Positions 14,591-14,597 of a stretch of DNA of 14,597 bases are shown here, in pieces. Position 1 is the first letter of the stretch; each line of letters starts with the position of its first letter. Both the position numbers and the translations under genes were made by a program. The DNA comes from Bacteroidota bacterium (lineage in GTDB: Bacteria > Bacteroidota > Rhodothermia > Rhodothermales > UBA10348), in the NCBI GenBank assembly GCA_004356385.1, contig SMXL01000141.1:1-14597 (forward strand), given 5' to 3'. The notes below the pieces were generated by a model, which was not told the DNA's origin, searched no databases, and saw only the letters and a program-made list of their open reading frames with translations.

Positions 14591-14597
14591 TTAACGC

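Noticed and set aside
1..14597. Mobile element, phage, defence system or CRISPR array
   Set aside because: No transposase, integrase, toxin-antitoxin pair, nuclease-helicase set or spaced direct repeats were found on either strand; all sizeable genes belong to common chromosomal families or are isolated hypotheticals.

Overview
This 14.6 kb window is ordinary, gene-dense bacterial chromosome with a coding density above 90 percent. I see no phage, transposon, plasmid, rRNA, tRNA or CRISPR signature. Several proteins point to the Bacteroidota/Chlorobiota side of Bacteria, perhaps a Rhodothermota- or Balneolota-like marine organism. These are an S46 dipeptidyl-peptidase, a DUF4097-type exported repeat protein, a HlyD-like adaptor with the N-terminal style common in that group, and a short-chain dehydrogenase (SDR) whose C-terminus resembles Chlorobium sepiapterin reductase. 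This placement is inference from family resemblance only. The window may be a whole metagenomic contig: the left edge cuts into a gene and the right edge ends on a 10-bp palindrome.

Layout from left to right. (1) Bases 2-1129 (+) encode a 5'-truncated beta-propeller protein, probably a lipoprotein. It converges with glnS across only 4 bp. (2) Bases 1134-3524 (-) encode glutaminyl-tRNA synthetase with a GatB/YqeY-like C-terminal tail. (3) Diverging from it across 139 bp is a secreted S46 peptidase (3664-5838, +) with a DPP11-type specificity arginine, followed closely by a RimJ/RimL-type acetyltransferase (5862-6383, +). (4) On the minus strand come a DUF4097-like exported protein with a strict 18-residue MGG ladder (6429-7562), an SDR oxidoreductase (7654-8454) and a small hypothetical protein (8582-8851). 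(5) A HlyD-like membrane adaptor (9806-11167, -) precedes a MacB/LolD-type ABC ATPase (8978-9682, -), with no permease gene nearby. (6) On the plus strand, a Trp-rich hypothetical protein (11487-11930) is translationally coupled through a GTGA overlap to a YqgE/AlgH protein (11927-12493). (7) On the minus strand lies a three-gene pterin cluster: a PTPS-type synthase (14002-14433), GTP cyclohydrolase I (13303-13944) and a sepiapterin-reductase-like SDR (12552-13268).

The best-supported biological story is the last cluster. Its three enzymes, read in transcription order, are those needed to convert GTP to tetrahydrobiopterin. The PTPS carries the C-x5-HGH spacing typical of biopterin-branch enzymes, not the C-x3-HGH of QueD. 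Other points of interest are the GatB-like tail on glnS with a departure next to its HIGH motif, the nearly perfect MGG ladder, the orphan ATPase/adaptor pair, and the unknown protein coupled to YqgE. I did not find a clearly new multi-gene system.
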